64,000 bases of DNA, from contig OY292276.1 in the NCBI GenBank assembly GCA_958496175.1, forward strand, positions 33,748,449 to 33,812,448, written 5' to 3'. The stretch is from Sisyra terminalis (taxonomy: Eukaryota > Arthropoda > Insecta > Neuroptera > Sisyridae). Every line of letters starts with the position of its first letter. The first letter of the stretch is position 1. The notes beneath the pieces were generated by a model. It was given only the letters and a program-made list of their open reading frames with translations, had not been told where the DNA came from and ran no database searches. The position numbers and the translations under genes were made by a program. This document shows positions 12,543-25,496 of the stretch, one piece after another.

Positions 12543-12704
12543 CTACTCTTCTTCTTTATTGTAGTGGGGGCTTCCTCTAGGAGTTCCTTTAAGATGCTTT
12601 TTAAAAGAGCTATTGCACCCCAGCTTTGTTTCTAGTTCCAATTTATCAGTCCTGCTTCTGAGATAAATCTCAGCTGCCAGTCGGCAATATGGTGAGTTTT
12701 CATG
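12543..12704 (-). pseudogene. Unrecognised 54-codon open segment
   Basis: On the minus strand a frame is open from the edge of the neighbouring TIR element (12705) to a TAG at 12543-12545. It has no ATG. The predicted peptide is mixed in composition and richer in charged and small residues than chance AT-rich frames, with segments such as YCRLAAEIYLRSR, LELETKLG and FKKHLKGTPRGSP. I do not recognise the family. It may be a transposon coding relic or an exon fragment abutted by the insertion at 12705-13044. Local GC content is higher than in the flanks. Confidence 0.25.
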
Positions 12705-13044
12705 CAGTCGCTAGCCACTGGTTTTAAGCAAAAATGTGGTCACGTGATTAAAATGTAAAATTTGCGCCATCTGAAAAAAGGAGTCATATTCACCAGTAAT
12801 GATTCTCTCTTTGTACATTTCCAAAAAGAGCACATAGGCAGTATATTTGTTAATCACAAGCTGAATGTTTACTAAGAAGTATTATTACTTGTGACCCGCA
12901 ATTATATAAACATACCTACTTAAAAAAGTAGTTATTACATTAACATTCAATATAGAGCCTCATTTGCCGCTTAAATTGTGGCTTAAATGCTACAATTTAG
13001 TTCCGTGGCTATATTTTTCGTTAAAAACCAGCGACTAGTGACTG
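12705..13044. mobile_element. hAT-like MITE with CAGTC termini
   Basis: The left end CAGTCGCTAGCCACTGG pairs with the reverse complement of the right end, CAGTCACTAGTCGCTGG, and both continue with a TTTTAA-CrAAAAAT stretch, giving a TIR of more than 30 bp with mismatches. Length is 340 bp with no open frame. The CAG start is hAT-like, but the 8-bp flanks (12697-12704 and 13045-13052) match only partly, so the target duplication is decayed or the class is wrong. Confidence 0.55.
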
Positions 13045-16000
13045 TAAAAATGAACCTTTAGTCGTCTTGATTCCACGATAAAATATTCCCAGACAAAAAT
13101 CCTTGCACAAAATATCATTGAGACAAAATATCTCCAACAATTGATCCTTCAATTATTAATAAGTAATTTTTGGAAACCCTGGTTTTTCCTGAAAAAGACA
13201 CCCAAATGCAGTTTTTCCCTTCACTATTAATTGTTTTCTTTCCCTCACCTCTTAATTATTTTTATTTTTAAAATTATTATCTCCAAAACTGAACACAACA
13301 AGAGCAAAGCTCTACAGTCTTAAAGAAAAATATTAAATATATTTTTTTAATTAAAAGTCCAATTTATTCGTGAATTAAATTAAATTCAATGTAGAAATCG
13401 TAACGTTGTCTGGTATTGATATTACCAAAAGCGACATTTAGCCGGCTTCGGCTCTGAGTCTAGATTAAAAATCAAAACCTATGTTTTTAAACCTAGAGAA
13501 ATCCAGCTAAAAAGTGAACAAAACTCATTTTACAATTTTTAAGTATCGATACCTCGAAAACTAAGCGTGATATCAAAAAGTTTTATTTTTTTCTTTTCAA
13601 GGTATCGATAGTCTTGCTAAATATTCCGTTATTTGGATATTTTGTCCAGGGATATGTTTTTTGGGGATATTTGGTATGCGAATTTTGTATGAGGATCAAA
13701 TATAAAGGAACCTAGACAGTCAATTGGATCTTTGTGTAGGTTGCTCAACTCATGTGCGGGTATCCGAAGAAAGCTGAGACGACTTTGAGCCATGGTTAAG
13801 TAGTCAAATAGTACGTGGGAGGCAGTTTTCTGTTTCCCAACAAATTTTCTGCATTCACTTGACTCCGTATTTTTACCAAAAATTTGGAAATTCTTTTAGA
13901 AATTGTTGTGTTTCCCGTTAATAAGCCTACCAGCATTTTGATATACTTTTTTCCTAAGTTCTTTACTATAGACTTTCAGAAGTTTCTTAATTATTACTTT
14001 TATGTTATTAGTTATTATTAGTTATTAGTTATTAAAATTAGTTATTTTTTTTAATTGAAAAATAAAGTCCACACAAAATATCATTAGTTACGAGTAAACA
14101 TTATGCCGTTATTATAATTTAAAAAAGAAAGTTCGATCACATCTAATTGTAGTATTTTTTCAACTTGAATATTTTTTTCAGTATTTTATATACAATTTTA
14201 TAATTTCCTGCTCTATCGTTAGATTAATTCTAATACCTTATCCTCAATTTTTTATTTTTCTGGCTACAATATTCTTTGAAGAAAGCAATATAAAATAAAA
14301 CATCAAAAACCCATTTCGTATCGTATATTTTGTTTTCCTTGCCACAGTCTCTTAATATTCCAAGTGATCATACTTTGGAATTAAATTTAAGTGAATCCAG
14401 TGCTCAATCAATAATATCATTAGTATAATCAACTAGTCGTACCATATGATGACGTATATTCGGAAATACTAAAATGTAATAAGTGAACTGCAAAGCTTAA
14501 ATGGAGTATCCATTTTAGAGTCGAAGGTCTTTCAATCAACCAATTAAATGCTGCTAGCTCTAATTTCAATTTAAATTTTTATACAGCGCAATTTTTTCAA
14601 CGAAAACTTTGTTCAAAAATTACTTATTAAATAGCTCACAAAATTTTTTTTCATTTAAAGCAAATGGAAATATTTAATGTTAAAAATAGTTTTCCTTTGC
14701 ATTTGCCGTTTACTTTTAAATTATGACAATTTTATTACATTGATTTGATTTGAAAAAGACGATGATTTTATTTTTTCACCTAATATTTTTTGTGATATAT
14801 TCAATAATTAAAAAAGTGAGAAATAAAAATTTCAAAATTTAATTCTCATTTAATAAAAAAAAAAGTAATACAGTGATTCAAAAAATATACGCGAAAAGAA
14901 ATAAAGAAAATGATATAATATGATCATTAAAAAAATGTCGAAATTGGAGGCGTAAATTCAAGTGTCAGTTGTTATCAATATAATTCAGGAGATGAAAATT
15001 GAAAAAAAAATGTTGACTCATATATTACACGAAACTTCCACCTGTAGGTATACATCTTAAATAGAAACACATATAGAAACCTATACCTAAAATGTAAAAA
15101 ATTCTATAATTTACGATGTTTGGAAAGTTTAATATTTAAAAAAAAAAACAAAAATAAACAAAGCGAAAAGGCAAAAGCAGAAAATTTAATTATTTTTGAT
15201 TTATTGACTTTTTTGCTATATTTGTTTGTTTTGCAAAATATAATAAAACGTTATTAAAAATGTTATTTTTAAAATAATGTTGATAGTGTTATGTAGGTAT
15301 AAGGTATATAAAGTATATGTGCAATAGATGTGTAGTGTAACAATCGAAAGCTGTATTAAAGCTAAAAATTAATATTCACTAGTTTTGTAATGGTTTTACA
15401 TATATATGTATATTGATTGATAAAATTATTTTAGCACTGTTTTTTTAACTATTTTTTTAACCAAAATGCAAAACCCATTTTAATTTACAAGCGTGAATTA
15501 TCATGAAATGAAAATAATTTCAAATCTATTAATGAGATTTATTAGATTTTTCCAAAACAAAAAAAAATATGTATATGTAAATGCCAGAAGGTTAAAACAC
15601 AAATAAAATAGTAATTATTTTCTGTCATTGAAATAGCATGATGGTGATGATGATTAATTTCAATTAAAATGTTGGAAAGTGTAGTTTTTAAATCAATAAT
15701 TATTGAGTGTATGCATAAATGTGTAGGAGTCCAATCGTTGACTTTTCAAAGTTCAATAATCTTTGGTTTTCTATATTCCAGAAAAGCTGATGTCTATAGA
15801 AACGATTTATTAAAAATATTTTATACTTCTTTCTCTTAGAGTGTCATCTCATTTCTAAAATTGGCAAATATCATAATATGCTACACCTTTTTGACCGCAG
15901 CTCTGAAAAGATACACTGAAGTTCAATCAGCCCAGATTTTTTGAAGCAAGAACAGTCTTCTTCTTTCTATACCCCGATTTTCAATTAATTTCACCTGGAT

Positions 16001-16220
16001 AATGTTCTGGAATATTTATATATCTCACCTCTCAGTATGTGTTCCATTATGTTTACTTCTTAGACAAGTTCTGGAGTTTTTCCAAGCCACTCTATTACTT
16101 ACTTCTTTGTTTGTAGTACTTCTGTCCGAGTATAATATTTTAAGAATTCTACAACATATCTACATCTTGAAGGCTTGGATTTTATATCAATGATCTGATT
16201 TAGGGTAGTAGCTTCCACAC
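13045..16220. other. AT-rich noncoding DNA
   Basis: A small inverted repeat built on TATCGATACCT lies at about 13546-13613, and short ACAAAATATC words recur at 13070-13130, 13620-13690 and 14075. No gene is recognised. Confidence 0.5.
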
Positions 16221-16312
16221 TAGGGCTGGGCAAACGGTCGATTGGGAACAGGTGAACAGTCGGTGGCAGGCATTTTAAATAATAAATCATTTTTAGGTAG
16301 ATTTCAATTCTT
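16221..16312 (+). mobile_element. hAT MITE 5' fragment (family of 51481-51880)
   Basis: Starts TAGGGCTGGGCAAACGGTCG and matches the first ~85 bp of the complete MITE at 51481, including the GGCATTTTAAATAAT stretch. The terminus is mutated (CAGGGGT to TAGGGCT). The match fades after about 16312. Confidence 0.55.
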
Positions 16313-16791
16313 TTAATTGAAAGTGTATACTAAAAATTTAGCAGACAATGAAACTTGAATTTAAAATTAAACACGCATCTATTCTGGGACGAATATTACT
16401 GAATCCTAAATAGTGTTTCTAATAGGTACTTCTTTTACACATTATCTCTTTAAGTTATTACAAGGATTTCACAGCTTCAAAACTTTGATTGTTTAGTGTC
16501 TAATTAATTTCTACAACATTTGTAACATATTTTCCAAAATGTTCATTGATCCGAGTAATAGTTTTGGAGATACAGCCTTAGGAAGCTCAACACGCTGCAG
16601 GTATATCGATGCAGCTGCTCGTCTATTGTCGCGTTTTTCTCGAAACTGTGTTTTCGAAATCAGTTGTCAAGATTTCTCGAGAACTACTCAACCGATATTG
16701 ATGAAATCTTACACAGGCCTTCAAAATATAATTCACTAGGACTTGGTTAAAGATTTTTTTCATTTACAACTAGTTAAAAGAATATAGAATA
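16313..16791. other. Noncoding DNA between hAT fragments
   Basis: Positions 16600-16740 contain CTCGAGAACTACTCAACCGA followed by TGATGAAATCTTACACAGG, a phrase typical of insect repeat elements, so this part is probably mobile-element-derived. The 66-codon frame here is not supported as a gene. Confidence 0.4.
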
Positions 16792-17060
16792 AAGATTACC
16801 GAAAAATGGGTTAAATTAAAAACAAATTTATTTTTAAGGGTTACATGGGTTTAATCGGGAAAAAAATGGTACGTTTTGAATTTTTTTTCCCCATATAAAA
16901 AATGAATATCTAATTTAAACTGTTTACTCTCTTTAACATACATATTTGACAAAGAATTTGTGAAATTATCGTAGAAAAATATTTAAAATTCCGTTATTAC
17001 AACATCATTTCCAGTGACCCTTCGGAAAAAAGCGCGTCCACGTTGTAGCAAAATTCATGG
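16792..17060 (-). mobile_element. hAT MITE internal fragment (family of 51481-51880)
   Basis: Read on the minus strand, this matches the internal part of 51481-51880 from TTTTTTCCGAAGGGTCAC through CCCGATTAAACCCA and TTTTTAATTT-ACCCATTTTT. It lies opposite in orientation to the fragment at 16221, so the two are either separate insertions or one rearranged copy. Confidence 0.55.
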
Positions 17061-19369
17061 CAGGATCATTCGAAAAAAAGTAAAAAAGAAGAGAAAAAAA
17101 TACGTTTTTAGTTAAGACCGAAGAGCATAAACTAAAACTTTGACGAAGGAAAAAAAAGTGAAAAATAAAATTTTGCTTTTCAGCACTGGTCATTCACGAT
17201 TCGAATACGTAATTTGGATTTTCTGGCTTACAATTTATATAAATTACTTTAATTTTTATAGACTTATATCAATTAGAATAAACGATTTTAATTCGCTCTA
17301 GTCGGGAGACTTCGGTTCCACGCATACATATAAGAATAGCCATAATCGCATTTCGAATATTACATTTAGCAGTACGGATTCTTTGGACGCAGAAATATAC
17401 TTTCAATTTTTAGTTTTCAAACCGTTCTAAATACTAGAAAAAAAGTTGTCGTGGATTCTTTTAAAATCCATATAGCTCCAGCAAAATCCAGAATTGCAAC
17501 AGGACTACAATCATTAGATCATTAAAAATTTAGATACTAGAAACTTTTATTGTTAAAAATTTGGTTCGGATTTTTGATTTTGCTTGATTTTTTTTAAAAG
17601 GCAAACAAAAAAAAAAACTCTTATAATAGTTTTTTCGTTATAAGAACCACGTTTAATATCATAGTAATGTAGTAAACTTATATATTAACATATTATTAAC
17701 TGGCACTTTATTTTTTATTTATATGCATAAATAGCCTGTCTATTATAGCACTATGAAAAAGTTTAATATACAGTCATTTATCAATAACCAATAATCAAAA
17801 ATATCAATACGTTTTCCTTTTTACATTATTTAAAAAGCGAATAAGCAAAATATATCTTTAAGGAAAAGCTAATATCGTTTAAGGAAAAACACGTTATGCA
17901 ATTTCTTATGTCGTGTTTAATACAATAAATCAATTAATTTTTCCCCTAATGCATACCTTATTCTATTGCAATATAGAGAAGACATTGATATGAATTGAGC
18001 AATTACAAATATTATCCAACTATGTCTCCAAAAGCATCGCTACCAACGATATAATATGTGGTTTTTTTTTATAGAAACACTATATTTTAGGTAATTGTGA
18101 GATTAGCTAAAGTTATGGCTATTTTTTGAGATAGTATCGAAAGTAGAAAAAAAAGTATTTACTCATTTCCTTATAAAGATAAAGCTGTTTAAATAAATCA
18201 TTTCACTATTGGCATTTGGCTTCATTAATTTCAACAAAGTAATAATAGTGGATTAAAACGATAGCTTATTTCTGATTGATTTATCCTCTGACACCCTTCA
18301 TGAATAATAATACGGGTAGTTATAATTGAACATAGCTTTACTCAATTATCGTAGTAACAAAACATATTTATTATCTGCATGAGAATTGTGTAGGTTGGTT
18401 ACGTTTTTCTATTAATACTAGAGCATATAAATGAAACTACTTACAAATTTCAATTAAATAAAACTACATAAGCGAGGAAAAAAAATCCTTATAAATTTCA
18501 AATTTTATGATCGATTTATTTAAAATATTGAAATAGAATTTCAATGTTGTTTTTTCTGAAGCCAACATTTTAAACTAAATCTAAAACAAAAACTTATTTC
18601 ACAATTTTACGTTCAATTTCTTTTAAGAATTGTGTAACGAGACGAGAGTTTACAAAAATTCCAACAGAACTCATAAAAAACATCAAGCTTAAACATTATT
18701 TTGCAGAGTTTGCCGTTATAAAACGTGTTCCTCTTTACAATTCTTTTATTTTGGTTTCCCCCTTTTAAGTCCTTTGTTTATTTAAACAAATAAATCTGAG
18801 CAAATGCGAATTTAAGTTTTACTATTTCATCTGGTTGTTTTATGTTTAAGACACTTTATCTTATATCTCGTTCGTATATGCCTTTAAACTTAAACATCCT
18901 TCCTATTAAAAAAAATAAATAAATAAAGCATTTGATGTGTCCTCGGGTGATTTTGTAATTGGGATTTCTTACTATTCCATAAATTTTTTTTTTTTTAAAA
19001 TTATTCTGTCCCTTTGAAATGCGTTTCATTTTAAACAAAGGATATCGTTTGCAAAGGTATAATATAATTGTTGCTCATTCTATGTTGATTACTGCAGCTC
19101 TGTAACCAGATACTGATGTATTTTCATTTAGAATCAATAATAATGGTAATCAATTGAAATTGAAAATGATGGGAAATGTATTAAATTGCAGTGATAATAA
19201 TAGTCACATTACTTTGTGCTTATGCGTATTAACTTTTCAACAAATTTCAAGTAACTTCTTAACTACTCTAATTTATTGGGAAATTAATTTTGCGTAATAT
19301 TTTACGCAGAGAAGATCGGAGTTGATCGGCTATAGAGGTAGGAAGACTAATTCTTAATAATTAATCAAA
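17061..19369. other. AT-rich noncoding DNA
   Basis: No gene, TIR pair or array recognised on either strand. Confidence 0.55.
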
Positions 19370-19377
19370 GGTACAAG

Positions 19378-20439
19378 CAGAGATGGATTTACACCTTGGT
19401 CCTTGAGGCTTGGTTCTAGGGCAGCACAGTTTTAAGGACGGTAAAATTTTTGAAATGTCAATATTAATAATGTACGGACAATTCAAATTTAAAAATTGAT
19501 TTGAGTTAGTTTTGGTATGCATTATATGGAACATCTTCAATTATGTATATAATATATTTATTTTATTGAGTTTACTGTTTTATTTATCACACCACATTTT
19601 TCAATTGTTATATCACTGGTAACTATAGGACTGCCATTTCGGGGATATTCACAACAAATTGAAGATCCTTATAATGGTTATATTTTTGGAACTGTGGAAC
19701 TTCCTGCTAAATTCGATCCTTTGTTGTTAGAACATTTGAAATCCAATGTGAACCCTGGTAGTCGAAATACGTTGTATTTACCTAAAATATTAAAATATGC
19801 TGACTATTTAGGTGAAACATTAAAATATGAATATATTGAGAAATATAATCTACTTTAAGATTCATCTCTAAATAATGAAGATATTCGCTTCGCGCAAAAT
19901 GTATGGAATACATTGCATTCACGGAATTTTAGAGATGTGTACCCTAATGTTAACATTGCTTAGTTGCACATTTTTTTTTAGTCTAAACAGCAAATTGTTC
20001 AGGAGAAAGATCTTTCCATACTGGGACGGATAAAAAACTACTAAAGAGTAAGTAATAGCCAAGATTAACTTGATATCTTGGATTTGTAATCTATTGAAGT
20101 TTAATTAATGCCAAAAATCGATAACGGTGATATAATCAACATTTTTGCATAAACCAAAGCTAGGAAGAGGAAGTTTGTTTCTTAATTGAAATTGGAAAAA
20201 CCAATAATTTAAATTGAATGTTGGAAAAAATTATTGTAATTAATGAGTTATATTTAAAAAATTATATGTAAACTCATGTGAAGTTTTATAGAAACTAATA
20301 AAAATTCATTCATAACTTATGTTTAATTGAATTTAGTATGACAAAAGGTGTTTTATTTTGATAACTCACTTGTTACAGAGTAAAAAGGGCGAAATATTTA
20401 ATGGGGCCTAGGGAGGCTTCGGACCTAAATCCGCCACTA
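19378..20439 (+). mobile_element. Decayed hAT transposon (ZMYM1-like transposase family)
   Basis: The left end CAGAGATGGATTTA and the reverse complement of the right end, TAGTGGCGGATTTA, form imperfect TIRs, followed inside by GGCTTGG/GAAGCCTCC and CTAGGGC/CTAGGCCCC words. The 8-bp flanks GGTACAAG (19370-19377) and GGTACCAG (20440-20447) match 7 of 8. CAGTGGCGGAT-type ends with an 8-bp duplication are hAT hallmarks. The interior encodes a broken transposase, listed separately. At 1062 bp it is much shorter than an autonomous hAT element, so most of the coding region is deleted. Confidence 0.7.
19628..19963 (+). pseudogene. hAT transposase relic
   Basis: One frame from 19628 reads GLPFRGYSQQIEDP, then NGYIFGTVELPAKFDPLLLE, then a YLPKILKYAD-like stretch to a TAA at 19856-19858. 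The GLPFRG start and the aKFDPlLleHl motif are characteristic of the ZMYM1/zinc-finger-MYM-like hAT transposases. The same frame continues past the stop with FRDVYPNVNIA, which resembles the 'dlYPNv.iAlri' motif near the C-terminal dimerisation region, and ends at TAG 19961-19963. N-terminal BED/TTF finger and most of the catalytic domain are absent between or before these blocks. It lies inside hAT-type termini at 19378-20439. It is dead: at least one nonsense codon plus an internal deletion. Confidence 0.6.
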
Positions 20440-20447
20440 GGTACCAG

Positions 20448-21869
20448 CTTAAAGAAATCTAACTACAGCTACGACTCTAGATTGATGCACCTCTTAGTTA
20501 AATAAATCGCGACGTTACTATTAAATATGATTAAAAGCTGTGCTTACATTTCGATAAAAAACGCATGTAAGTAAAAAATTTCCGAACCACGTTTTTTGTT
20601 GTAATGCCTCTGACTTCATTAGATATTACCAAAAAATTGATTCACTTGTAAGCTTGATGCAATGATTTTGCATTTCATTGAATTAATTTTGATTCAGTAC
20701 TTTTATTAAGATCAACCAACGTAAAAAAAAAAAATATGTCACCGGAGTCGGTAGATTCATTTGGTTTGAAGCTGGTTAACTTGCAAGTTTAGAAATGTGT
20801 TAAACTCATTGTTAAATTTGCAAAACCTATAGTAAAGACAAACTTATCAGTTTGCTCATATATAATCATAATTCCCATAATTTATCAATTGAGGTACTAA
20901 TGGAGACTCCTATATCAAAAAGATTGAAAATTTATTTTCTTAAAAATATATCTTCATTATGAAAATAGTATTTTTATAAGAAAATTATGAATTATGAAAA
21001 AAGTTTCAAGTTTCAATAGTAACATTGTAATTGTTTTTACGACTTCTGTTTTAAAGTTAAACACTTACTAATTCATGCTAACTTGCCTTTCCACATAGTT
21101 AACCTATCTCGAATATTTCTTTCTAGTGTTTTAATTTTAGTATAGGAAATTTTGGTTTAAATATTGTCTTTTACAATAGCCAAATAAATTTTCTTTTAGT
21201 TAAAAATAGTTTTCCTCATAAAGCTGTGAAAATTAAAAAAAAATATGAAAGTTTAAACTTAAATTTTGGTTAATCACCCCGGTTTCCCCTATTATTTACG
21301 TTTAAGTTATTGTTAAAATTGTTTTATGTTTTACTTTCATTTGAAGCATTTCTAACTTTTTTTAATTTCTATCTTTGAATTTATCTTGAAATTACATTCA
21401 AATAAAGCTTAAACTTAAGATATCTCGAGAACGATAGACGATTTCTAGATTTCGAAATCCGGAATTTGAAGCAGTTTTCTATTTCCGCAAATACATAGCA
21501 TTCAATTCATCAGGACACTATCCATTAAACTGCGAGAATGTCATGGACAATTTTCCTCACAATTTTAGTGAATAGAATTGATGAAATTGTTATGCTCTTA
21601 TTTGAAAACGTATATAAAGGACTTACATCTTCAAGAATTGGAAATTGATATTTAATTTTAAGGTTTTTTTTAGTCAATACGATAAATTGCTTTTGAGAAT
21701 GTCTTCTGTTATTATAGTTATTTTCCGGTAAAATAATACTAGCAAATACCATTTAAGAGCTCGTATCGTTTTCTTTTGAACAGTTCCAATATGATGTTTT
21801 CTTTTCACGAAATTGAAGATATATATTTATATATCCATTTTTCTTTCATTATAAAGTTTATAATATGAA
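20448..21869. other. AT-rich noncoding DNA
   Basis: The 75-codon minus frame at 21525-21752 carries no recognisable domain and is treated as chance. Nothing else recognised. Confidence 0.5.
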
Positions 21870-22340
21870 CAAACACGTCCTTGGTCTCTTTTTTTGGAAA
21901 AATGTATTTTAAGCTTCTTTTTCGAGCTTTTTCTTCTAATGGCTATATCTGGGAATATATGCAAGCTATGAAAATTTTTCTTTCGGATGTCTCAAATGAC
22001 AAAAACACCAACTAATGACGCAAAAAAAATTTTTTTTTGAAAAGCTCAAAACGTCAGGTTTGCACAACATAGGGTTTTCATGGAAAATATGTTAGCAAAA
22101 AAAATTTTTTTGCAAGACTCGTAAACGACAAAAAACACTAAAATATTCCGTAGTTATTTTTCCGTAACTCCAAAAGTGTAATATAAAAGTGTGATATAAT
22201 CTTTATAAAGATACATTGAAACAATTTAAAGAAATCACTATTTACGTTCTTAAAATTTTTTCATCTTGTGCTTCTGGAAAATTTAAAAAGTACTCTTTAT
22301 AAAAAATTTATTACAATATGTTTTTCACTTTCGTTTACCA
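21870..22340 (+). repeat. Diverged interspersed repeat, related to 54170-55315
   Basis: Contains GAAAAGCTCAAAACGTCA followed by a GCACAACATAGGGTTTTC stretch. A similar arrangement, GAAAAGCTCTAAACGTCA then GCACTTACGGTTTTC, occurs at 55262-55305. Both regions are rich in long A/T runs joined by GAAAG-CTC and TTTTTCTG words. The class is not identified. Confidence 0.4.
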
Positions 22341-22391
22341 AAAGTTTTTATATCTAAGGGATGCTAGTCACACAAAAAATCAAAGCTTTTG

Positions 22392-22394
<3 letters not shown>

Positions 22395-22432
<38 letters not shown>
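22395..22432 (+). repeat. (TA)19 microsatellite
   Basis: Uninterrupted TA dinucleotide array. Confidence 0.95.
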
Positions 22433-22437
<5 letters not shown>

Positions 22438-24514
22438 TATATTTTATAATAATTTTTTTATTTAGGTATTACAAACAACTTATTTCCTAGAGTGGGATAA
22501 ATATTGTTACATACGTAAGATTTAACTGTGTGCATACTGTGTGAGCCTAGTGCTTGCATTTAGCGTCCTGCTGTGTACTCATCGAACAATGAAAATAAAT
22601 AAAGTGGGAGCAGGATTTTTGATTTAAGAAAAAAAAGGACAGACATTAAAATTAGGGTCGATTATATAACAATTTGGAGTTCGAATAATCTATAAAAATG
22701 TCTGAACTACTTTAAAAGTGGTTGACCTCAGGTGGAAGGCAATCGTTTGTTAATCAGTTAACAGTTACAAGTTAAATAGTGATAAACAATTGTGGTAAAT
22801 AAATAAATACCATAATTAAGTTGTGTGAAATAAATGAAATTTTATATAATCAAATAGTCCTGTTGTTACTTGATTTGATTAATTATCAACAAATGAGTCA
22901 GTAGAAACTTTTTAACAATTTTTTTAAATCCAACCAGGACGTTAAAATGAGATTGTGTCATTCTGGGAATTGCGTTCGGTATATATACTATTAATTTGTA
23001 ATTGACTAATATAAAAAATAAATCATACTTGTAACACTTCGTACTCATTTATTTCAACAAAGTATTATTTTTAAGCAGTTAAACTCAAATAGTCAACTTT
23101 TCTAATATTTTATAACATGTATCTACATGAATTTTTGCAGTTCGTGTTGCAACGATTGATAAATTAACTTTGAAGACCTATTTTAAGGAATTACCTGAAC
23201 GCTCGGGTAACTGTCTTGTCTTCTTGATGTTTGTCCAACTCTGGGTTAGTCTTGGGTAACCAAGCTTGATATTGGTCCAAGACTCGAAAGCTTGGCTAAA
23301 AACCGCAAATAGTAAGACAAAATAAAATATTAATTGTTTTTCTTTCTTTTATACATTAATACATTTTTTGTTATTACAAATACATAATAATGCTTCAATT
23401 TGGAATTTAAATTACCATATTTGAATATAAAGATCATGGTAGAATTTATTATATTTTTTCATTTAACACTACAGAGATATCTTTTATAGATTAAATACAT
23501 TATTCTATTAATTGTTGAAAATATAACAAAAAATTTAAAGATAGCGAATTTTTTCATATATTTTTAAAATATTGAAATTACTAATATTGATTTGAGATTG
23601 GTAAAAGTCGGATGACAATACAAAAAGTTGCATATATATGTGAAAACTAATAAATAAATCATGAAGTGCTTTTGCATGGGAAACATAAATATAAATCTTG
23701 ATGTTTCAAAAAAAAGTAACGGCATGCCTGAATCCACAAACGGCTAAAAAGTAAAATCAGATTATGACGATCGATTATATAAAATATTTATAAAAAATAC
23801 TTTCATATTTGGCACATTTGAATGATGTTTTTGATTTTAACGATGTATGATGATTGTATGATTGTATGATTTGTATAAAAGAAAAAGGAACAAATATTCT
23901 TCGTGAATTCAAAAAATAAAGGGATATTTCATTACTTTCTTCTTCATAAATAAGAATTACTGAAATCGGACTGTAAGATTTTAAATTTATTACTTTTATA
24001 TAATCCAACGTCCCTTTGTCTATCTATCTGTTTAAGACTCAATCAACCGAAATCTTCCGGTTTGACTTGATATTTTTTTTATGGATAAATTTTTGCCGAA
24101 ACGAAAATTATCGATCGAAAATTAGCAACGTTGACTTCTTTACGACAAATCGATAAAACTACATAGAACATAGACCATGATTTTTGTAATAAAAATAGTA
24201 ATAAAAATGTCCTAACTCCCACGAATTAACTTTTTTAATTTCTTATCATAAGCTTTAAAAGAGAAAGATTTTACACAAACTCTTACTTATTAATTCTTAA
24301 CCTAAATAAAATATACAATCCCTATTGCATAAATATAATTTTTAGGACATCGCTATTAAGGATTGTTCATACATATATAAACATTTAATTTTATGGCAAC
24401 ATTCTATTTCTATATGGTGAAGGTTTTCGATAAGTATTTTTCAAACATGTGACAAACATAAATAAACAAACAATAAGCAAAAGTGATAATTGCAAATTAA
24501 AATAAAAGTGAGCT
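22433..24514. other. AT-rich noncoding DNA
   Basis: Two minus-strand frames of 60 and 77 codons (22866-23048, 23775-24008) have no motif support. The stretch 24000-24120 reads like a decayed repeat end but cannot be assigned. Confidence 0.5.
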
Positions 24515-25054
24515 TTAACTCGAAAAGAATTTCAAGTCAAAGCCACCAGGTTTGAGGACTTGATGAGAAGCACCCATCATTATTGAAACACTGTATGAAT
24601 TAATAAGATGATCTCTTGGCCATCGCCTTTTTAATCGACGTGGAGGGTTTTTTGGGTGTTGTAATGATGCTAACGTTTGCACTTCTGGGTTTGTATGATA
24701 GTGTAATTTTTCATGAAATTTTTGAAATGTATGTGATACAATTTCGGTCACATAAGGAATTCTTAGGTCTCTATGAATTATTTCATTTTGAACATAATAG
24801 GGAGCATTGAGGATTCTTCGGAGACATTCGGATTGAAAGGATTCGATTCGTTGTATATTGGAAGGTTTAGCGGAACCCCACAGTTCTGCTCCGTACGTCC
24901 AGATAGGTCGTAATATTGCTTTGTATAAAGTCAGTTTATTGTGTATACTAATTGTAGATTTGGGTCCTAGTAGTCCACGTAAAAGTCCGTAACGTCTGTT
25001 GAATTCCTGCCTTTTCAGTCTGGTGTGTGGATTCCAAGTGAGATGGCTATTCAA
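24515..25054 (-). pseudogene. LINE reverse transcriptase, thumb and C-terminus
   Basis: This continues the RT of the preceding entry in a different frame. It starts at NSHLTWNPHTRLK, just after an in-frame TAA at 25055-25057 that interrupts the expected YLGF-LNSHLTW junction. It contains LYKAILRPIWTYGAELWG, the FQSECLRRILNAPYYV block and a HPKNPPRRLKRRWPRDHL tail before the TAA at 24515-24517. These blocks are the usual C-terminal landmarks of Jockey-clade ORF2. Two separate lesions (frameshift and nonsense) show it is a fossil. Confidence 0.75.
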
Positions 25055-25496
25055 TTAGAACCCTAGATATCGAATTTTTGATGATTTTTTTTAAGATTTC
25101 GTTTTCGAAGTATAATGGTGGGCAAATTTTTTTATTGAGGCTGAATGTGACATTTGCACATTTTTCTTTGTTTATTTTTATTTTCCATTTTTGGCTCCAT
25201 ATTGTCAAAAGGTCAAGGTGCTGTTGTAATTTTTTTGTTTCTTGAAGGGGATTGGGATCCGAAGAAAGGATTGCTGTATCATCAGCATAGGTTGTAAGTA
25301 TGGTCTTAGGATGTGTAGGAATATCTGCGGTGTAAATACAGTTCAGTACTGGCCCCAATATGCTACCTTGAGGAACACCAGCTTGAATTTGTGTTAGTGG
25401 AGAGAATTCGTTGTTGCACCTCACTCTAAAACATATTTTGGAGAGGTAGGACTTGAGGATAAGGTAGTATTGAGTAGTATTAAACATTTTTTGCAC
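25047..25496 (-). pseudogene. LINE reverse transcriptase, palm domain
   Basis: The frame encodes the RT core: QAGVPQGSILGPVLNCIYTA (the VPQGS..LGP motif), then TTYADDTAIL with the catalytic YADD, then a WKIKINKEKC segment typical of non-LTR RT. The upstream fingers and the endonuclease domain are missing. There is no real ATG at its start. The frame is lost near an eight-T run at about 25085-25092, after which homology continues in another frame as RYLGF and onward (next entry). As a single stretch it cannot make an active enzyme. Confidence 0.75.
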
